From assembly GCA_047967505.1 (NCBI GenBank), contig CM106539.1: a stretch of 64,000 nt of DNA; one strand, written 5' to 3'. This stretch comes from Dipteris shenzhenensis (lineage: Eukaryota; Polypodiophyta; Polypodiopsida; Gleicheniales). The notes under the pieces were generated by a model that saw nothing but the letters and a program-made list of their open reading frames with translations, ran no database searches and was not told the origin of the DNA. The translations under genes were made by a program, and so were the position numbers. Numbering within the stretch: position 1 is the first letter of the stretch; each line of letters starts with the position of its first letter. Shown here piece by piece: positions 59,100 through 64,000 of the stretch.

Positions 59100-60639
59100 C
59101 CTCTCTACTCAAGTGTATCATGGTTGAGTAGGGAGTATCTTTTAGCTTTAAAAAATGATAGGATGATAGAGCTTTGGGTTGTCACTATTGCATTTTCAAA
59201 AGCTTCATTCATATAGTCACATATCTCGCCCAAATGGTAGCCTGCATGCTACCCATGTGGCAACCTTTTATTCAAGCTTTGATATGTCCTCATGGGCAAC
59301 CACCCTCTCTACCCACACGGACTCTCCCTCGTCCAACCTCGTAGTGCTCTAGTGTAGAGTACATGTAGACACCCTCCATTGTTACTGACTAAATAGGGTG
59401 CTTCTTTTATTAATAGTGCTTCCACTGGAAGTTCACTAGTGCAAGGAGTGAAGCCTCCAATGTTCCCAAATTCGTCCATGGTACCACCCAATCCAAGAAA
59501 TTTGTGAACCAATTGGCTCCCATCTTTGATTGCACCTACAAGTTGGGCATGTCACAATTGTGATCTTTTCTTCAACCTTGCAGACTCTAGCTTTTTTGGA
59601 GTTTATGCAGGTAACAACCCAAGTCTAATTCCGATAAAGAACAGTATATCCAATTCATAATTAGACCGATTTGGTATAATGAAAACATAAAAACCTTCCT
59701 TGGCACTTCTTTTGCATATTCAAGCTTAAATGCTGCTCTTCTCATTTTCTTTCAAAGGTAACGACCGTGCAACATTCTTAAATTCCCGATCTCATAAAGG
59801 TTAAGAGTTGGCAAAGTTGTTCAGCAAGTGCATTCATGATAGGGTACTTAGTTGATTTGCCGATTTCAACTACTCTAGTGCTATTGATGGAGTGTCCTCG
59901 CCCCCGAATATGATACACAGAGGGAAGTTCTCATTAATCACTCTCCTCTACCGCCCATGCTCTATTGAATAAGTTTTAAATTCTCTCCCCTAAGAGATAG
60001 AGCATTTAAAAGTTGGCATATGTTGCCACCTTGGCTTTTCCAAGTTCCAAGCTCCAACAACCAAGAGTTGACAATGTTGTTCGACGCCTCCATTCAAGAT
60101 AGGATACACAGTACTGTTTGCAGGTGAGTTGATTTGCCTACTTCAACTACTGGTGGATTCAAACGTCACTCTTTGAATTCATCTGTGCGCTTTACTAAAG
60201 CTGGAATGAATGCAAATGATGACGGTCTTGAGTACCCCGAGGAGCCCTCGCTGAGATCCAGCAGGAGTCGAGCTGCTGCTCAAAACAATAAAAAGATTTG
60301 CTGTAGACAGTAAGCCGAGATGCGCGTTCAACGTTGGACTCACATAATCAATGCCGCTCCTTCCATGTTTTCCTCGTGTAGAGTCTAGGTGGTATTATGA
60401 GTCATGTACTAAGTGTTTCAGACAGTGAACGGTTGGCCACATAAAATGAGAGAGTGGGAAAGAAAATGAGGGACTGTTTGCCTTGAGAACCACTCAGCGA
60501 TGATATCGGAGTTTCCTGAGACTGTGTGTGTGTCTGAGACAGAGAGAGACTAGAATACTTCAGAGAATAGCGAGAGGTGAGAGAGAGACAGGCGGAGAAG
60601 GCGGTAAAGGAAAGACGAAGAGGGGGCGACGCCGGCTGA

Positions 60640-60660
60640 GAGAGAGAGAGAGAGAGAGAG
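60640..60660 (+). repeat. short (GA)n tract in the lipase 5' UTR
   Basis: About 20 bases of GA repeat some 40 bases before the start codon, within a purine-rich leader. Confidence 0.9.
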
Positions 60661-60699
60661 GGAGGGAGGGAAAGATCTTGCACATTGTCCATCGGAAAG

Positions 60700-61656
60700 A
60701 TGCCGCCTCATCATCCTATCGAAGAATCAAATACCAGCAGCATCTTTGGAGACCTATCGGCGGAGCAGTTCTATGAGAAACATGGGGTTAAACACGAGGA
60801 AGAATTCATCGTCAACTCGAGAGGGATGCGGATTTTCACGCAGTCTTGGGAACCTCGGCATGTCGAGCTGGTCAAGGGCATGGTTTTCGTCTTGCACGGT
60901 TTCACAGGCGAAAGCAGCTGGAGCATCCAGCTGACCTCCATAGGAATTTCAGAGCTGGGCTTCTCGGTGCACGCGCTAGATCATCAAGGCCACGGCAAAT
61001 CAGACGGTATGCGGGCACACATACCTGATATCAATTCAGTGGTGGATGACTGCATACAGTTTATTGATCTAGTGAGGCAGACGAAGAATGCCAATGTTCC
61101 TGCGTTTCTCTTTGGAGAGTCCTTGGGCGGTGCCATTGCTTTGCTTACATATTTTCGCCAGCCAGAAGCATGGCAAGGCCTGATCCTGAACGGAGCTATG
61201 TGTGGGATATCACAGAAATTCAAGCCACCATGGCCGATGGAACACCTGCTGGGAATTGCAGCTGCATTGATCCCCACTTGGCCGATTGTGCCCACGAAGA
61301 ACATAGGCATTGCATCTTTCAAGGAGCCATGGAAGCTGGAGCTGGTAAGGAAGAACCCTTACAGAATCAACCTCAAGCCCAGGCCATCTACAGCTCGTGA
61401 GCTGCTGAGAGTGGTGGCAGAGATAGAGTCTCGTGCGCATGAGGTGAAGTTGCCAATATTGATCTTGCATGGGGAGCTTGATTTGGTTTGTGACCCTCAA
61501 GGCGTCATTTCATTGTATGAGAAGGCCAGCAGCACAGACAAGACACTGAAGATGTATGAAGGAATGTGGCACCAGCTCGTTGGAGAGCCTAAAGAAAATT
61601 TGGATATTGTATTCAACGACCTTTGTTCCTGGCTTGGAGACAGAGTTCAGAAGTAA
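60700..61656 (+). CDS. monoacylglycerol lipase-like alpha/beta hydrolase
   Basis: Single-exon gene, 318 aa, ATG at 60700 (MPPHHPIEES) to TAA at 61654. It belongs to the hydrolase-4 / serine aminopeptidase S33 group that includes plant monoacylglycerol lipases and caffeoylshikimate esterase. The substrate class is inferred; release of fatty acid from monoacylglycerol is likely. Visible motifs: oxyanion-side HG at 66-67 (VLHGFTGE), DHQGHGKSDG at 94-103, nucleophile Ser141 in GESLG, Asp261 in HGELDLVCD and His291 in GMWHQL. The triad is complete. No signal peptide or membrane segment is obvious, so it is probably cytosolic or peripheral. An upstream in-frame TTG at 60685 is not needed. The length fits the family. 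Confidence 0.92.
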   Translation: MPPHHPIEESNTSSIFGDLSAEQFYEKHGVKHEEEFIVNSRGMRIFTQSWEPRHVELVKGMVFVLHGFTGESSWSIQLTSIGISELGFSVHALDHQGHGKSDGMRAHIPDINSVVDDCIQFIDLVRQTKNANVPAFLFGESLGGAIALLTYFRQPEAWQGLILNGAMCGISQKFKPPWPMEHLLGIAAALIPTWPIVPTKNIGIASFKEPWKLELVRKNPYRINLKPRPSTARELLRVVAEIESRAHEVKLPILILHGELDLVCDPQGVISLYEKASSTDKTLKMYEGMWHQLVGEPKENLDIVFNDLCSWLGDRVQK

Positions 61657-62026
61657 CAGTTCAGATGAGGAGCACCAAAATTCAGGGTGGAAACCCACCA
61701 GTCTGTTTTGCAAGTTTTCGTTTTTGGTCTCAAATTTACAAGAAATTCCTTAGCCAGCCTACCCAGAAATACAAGGGATGTGCCAAAGTCGAAGTTGACT
61801 AGAAAAACAGTAGTCATTCCCCTTTTTCTGCTCTACAAAATGGTTACTTAATATGTTCTAGCTTTCTGCTTGCATTCCAGTTTTTGGATAGTTTGAAGTC
61901 ACAGACCCTTGATCAATTTATCGAAGTTTCTGTCATGAATATTGCTGATAGCACAGAATGGGGACTACTGTAATGCTGTATTATAGTACATAATGGAGAT
62001 ATGTACTATAATGCTATATTATAGTA

Positions 62027-62065
62027 CCATAATGTGCTATCAGCAATGCTGATAGCACATTATGG
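62027..62065. repeat. perfect palindrome, 19-bp arms with 1-nt loop
   Basis: The left arm CCATAATGTGCTATCAGCA is followed by a single A and then its exact reverse complement. Weaker pairing (ATTATAGTA with TACTATAAT) continues outward. This is a fold-back or MITE-like structure. Confidence 0.9.
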
Positions 62066-62251
62066 GAACTACTATAATGCTATGTTATATAGCCAGAAAG
62101 GATTGCATACCCCACTCTCTCTCTCTTCAAATTGGTTACTAATATTAGCTTTTTGCTTGCCTTTCAATTTTTGGACAGCTTGAAGTCACCGACCTTTAAT
62201 CAATCTATTGAAGTTTATGCAATGAATTTTGGTGACAGCGCATAATAGTTA

Positions 62252-62295
62252 CATTATGTGCTATCAGCAATGAATATTGTTGATAGCACATAATG
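62252..62295. repeat. near-perfect hairpin, related to the palindrome at 62027
   Basis: CATTATGTGCTATCAGCAA faces TTGTTGATAGCACATAATG across a 6-nt loop with one mismatch. The arm sequence is the same as in the palindrome 200 bp earlier. Confidence 0.85.
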
Positions 62296-63577
62296 GGGAC
62301 TACTATAATGCTATGTTAGAGTATGTTCCCACGCTTGGCAAACCCAGCAAAAATGCTGGAAATGCCTGAGCTTTGATCCGTTCCCACGAATGCCACCAAG
62401 AATATAGGAGCACCTGCAATGCCGCGGTGGAGATGGGAAAAAACCCTCTCCACCCGAGCATTACGAGGTTAGCTCAAAACATGATGCACTGCAGCTCATA
62501 TTGGCAAGTCGATACATCACTTCCAACTCCAAAGTAACAACAATAGCAAGGTTCTACTTAAGCCAAAGGCAGTTTTTTGTTCCATGGCTCTCGCGGAAAT
62601 GCATGCTAGGCTATGCCAAGGTGCTGGCATATTTGCCAGTTCGGAGAACTGTGGGAAAGCCCTCTTATACAGCTAGAAAGGATTGCATACCCCACTCTCT
62701 CTCTCTCTTCAAATTGGTTACAATATTAGCTTTTTGCTTGCGGCCTTTCAATTTTTGGACAGCTTGAAGTCACCGACCTTTGATCAATCTTGAATTTTGG
62801 TGACAGCGCATAATGGGGGCTACTATAACGATATATCATGTACGGCTTGCTAAAAAATTCATAACTTTCAAGATACAAATGATATAACCATGATTCCAAC
62901 ACCAATATTTTTTATTCTTTGAGTATAAAATTCACATGCCCAAAAACCCTTTCAAGTCTCATTTCATGAATTCATATGACATTACATTAATTATGTACAC
63001 CTTCCTTAAAATAAGGCCAATACTTCATAAATGTAAGCCTAACATAATCTAACCCTAAAGTACTAACCCAACCTCATCTAACCTCATCTAACCAAGTTTA
63101 GGCTAACCTAAGCCCTCTCCACCCTGCCTTCCTATCCCCTCACAGTCACAGCAATCAATGGCATCTTGACGCACATTGAGGTTCAAGACTCATTTAGGCA
63201 ATGGATTGAGGAGCGACCAACCTGTACCTGAAGAGAGCTTTCCCAAATAGGCATCCAATGCAATGCAAGCCCGTCTCGCAAGGAGGGTTTGCCCCTCCTT
63301 GCTCTTCTCCCATCGTTGCATGCAGGCTTCACGCACGATGCTTTCCACGACCAGGGCACAGGTACCAAGTATTGTGCTGTCATATAGGAACAGTGAGTGT
63401 AGATTGCAAGTAGGAAAAGAGGAATTGAGGGCGAGGACTGGTCCCAGAAGCTCTGCTCGAACGTGAGACTGAAGGCGTGAGGTGAGAGGGGAGGAGGGAG
63501 AGGGAAACTGCGCACAAGCAGCTAATTCCCTTGATCGCTGCCTCAAGGTGCTCCAGGTTGTCTTGCTCTCACCCGCG

Positions 63578-63625
<48 letters not shown>

Positions 63626-63860
63626 CTCTCTCTCTCTCCTTCATCTGCTTGGTCCAGGCTCTCGCTCTCTGCTCAAATGACGAATTAAACAGAATAATTA
63701 CAATTGACAAATGCTTGCGTTTAAGCTTAATCAAGCATGCAAAGAACTAAAAGAAATTAGGAGCAATTCCAATTGATTGGAGTTTAAATGGATTTTGGCC
63801 GTTTGGTAGCTTCCAATTTTTGAAATCGTGCGACCCATTAAAATTAAAATCCTTTTTAGA

Positions 63861-64000
63861 ATTCCTTGTGTGAAAGAGTGGGGGCTACTACAATGATCCC
63901 TCATGTAGCATATAAGTTGCAATTCCTTATGTGAAAGATTGGGGGCTACCTACTATAATGATATATCACGTAGCATACCTTTAGAGTTCCTTATGTGAAA
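63861..64000 (+). repeat. tandem repeat of 61-64 bp, continues past the window edge
   Basis: Units begin (A/G)TTCCTT(G/A)TGTGAAA at 63861, 63922 and 63986, followed by GGGGGCTAC, an ACTATAATGAT-like word and a CA(T/C)GTAGCAT word. A related single copy (GGGGGCTACTATAACGATAT) lies at about 62816. Confidence 0.75.

Larger units (their letters stand above)
58367..60699. other. intergenic, with Gypsy relic and upstream region of the lipase gene
   Basis: Apart from the Gypsy fragment near 59 kb, no gene is recognised. Two diverged copies of a roughly 90-bp segment (about 59800-59890 and 60062-60156) share AGAGTTG, TTGTTC, GATAGG and a TTGATTTGCC block. The last 250 bp are purine-rich and presumably hold the lipase promoter and 5' UTR. 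Confidence 0.45.
61842..62820 (+). repeat. triplicated 3'-flank segment
   Basis: A block with TTAGCTTTTTGCTTGC, TTTTTGGACAGCTTGAAGTC and GACCTTTGATCAATCT recurs at about 61842-61960 (most diverged), 62095-62250 and 62675-62820. Copies 2 and 3 also share AGAAAGGATTGCATACCCCA before it. The first copy starts about 190 bp after the lipase stop codon, so it may belong to its 3' UTR. Confidence 0.75.
61657..64000. other. 3' flank of the lipase gene, repeat-rich, no gene recognised
   Basis: Contains three copies of a 3'-flank segment, hairpin-forming repeats, and a tandem repeat running off the window edge (all listed separately). Between 62320 and 62640 and between 62900 and 63560 nothing is recognised. 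(CT)n then (CA)n lies at about 63577-63637. Minus-strand frames of 110 and 142 codons near 63.2-63.6 kb lack motifs. Confidence 0.5.

Noticed and set aside
60984-61500. Minus-strand frames of 96-112 codons opposite the lipase gene
   Set aside because: Shadows of the lipase coding sequence, which has a complete catalytic triad.

Overview
The window looks like nuclear DNA of a land plant with a large, repeat-rich genome. A gymnosperm or fern is my guess, but I cannot fix the species from sequence. Reasons: canonical GT-AG introns, plant-type protein families, a 3.2 kb intron loaded with repeats, many decayed Copia, L1-type and Gypsy fragments, and frequent long (GA)n/(CT)n tracts. No rRNA, tRNA, organellar or bacterial gene was seen.

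Three host genes are convincing, all on the + strand. (1) 8929-14221 is a two-exon ankyrin-repeat/GPCR-chaperone protein of the ANKRD13-like family, 699 aa, with a 3.2 kb intron. (2) 39398-40598 is a three-exon INO80 complex subunit C (IES6-like, YL1 C-terminal domain) gene; the family-length start may be 39626. (3) 60700-61656 is a single-exon monoacylglycerol-lipase-like alpha/beta hydrolase of 318 aa with an intact catalytic triad. Each has a (GA)n tract upstream of its coding start. Two further stretches, 54542-55083 (-) and about 56090-58366 (+), look like decayed or unrecognised coding sequence.

Most of the rest is transposable-element debris. From 17.5 to 22.9 kb there is a minus-strand Copia 3' end (LTR, polypurine tract, RNase H, reverse transcriptase) whose RT segment is repeated five times in tandem with a period of about 835 bp. 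From 24.2 to 28.7 kb lies an LTR element carrying only a decayed gag. From 28.0 to 34.2 kb lies a tandem segmental duplication whose second copy is split by a compact gag-only LTR element (31159-33668) with recognisable target-site duplication, primer binding site and polypurine tract. A dead L1-type LINE occupies 35.1-38.8 kb. A third gag-bearing element lies at 41.7-44.3 kb, Copia RT/RNase H debris at 45.8-46.5 kb, and an LTR element with a GC-richer, apparently non-coding interior at 47.1-49.8 kb. A Gypsy RNase H fragment lies near 59 kb. Hairpin-forming repeats and a repeated 3' flank follow the lipase gene to the window edge.

The host genes show no shared pathway. The most unusual structures are the five-unit RT array, the recurrent gag-only LTR elements, the duplicated splice acceptor in the IES6-like gene, and the near-perfect palindromes downstream of the lipase gene. 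All similarity statements come from reading the sequence by eye; no alignment or database search was run.
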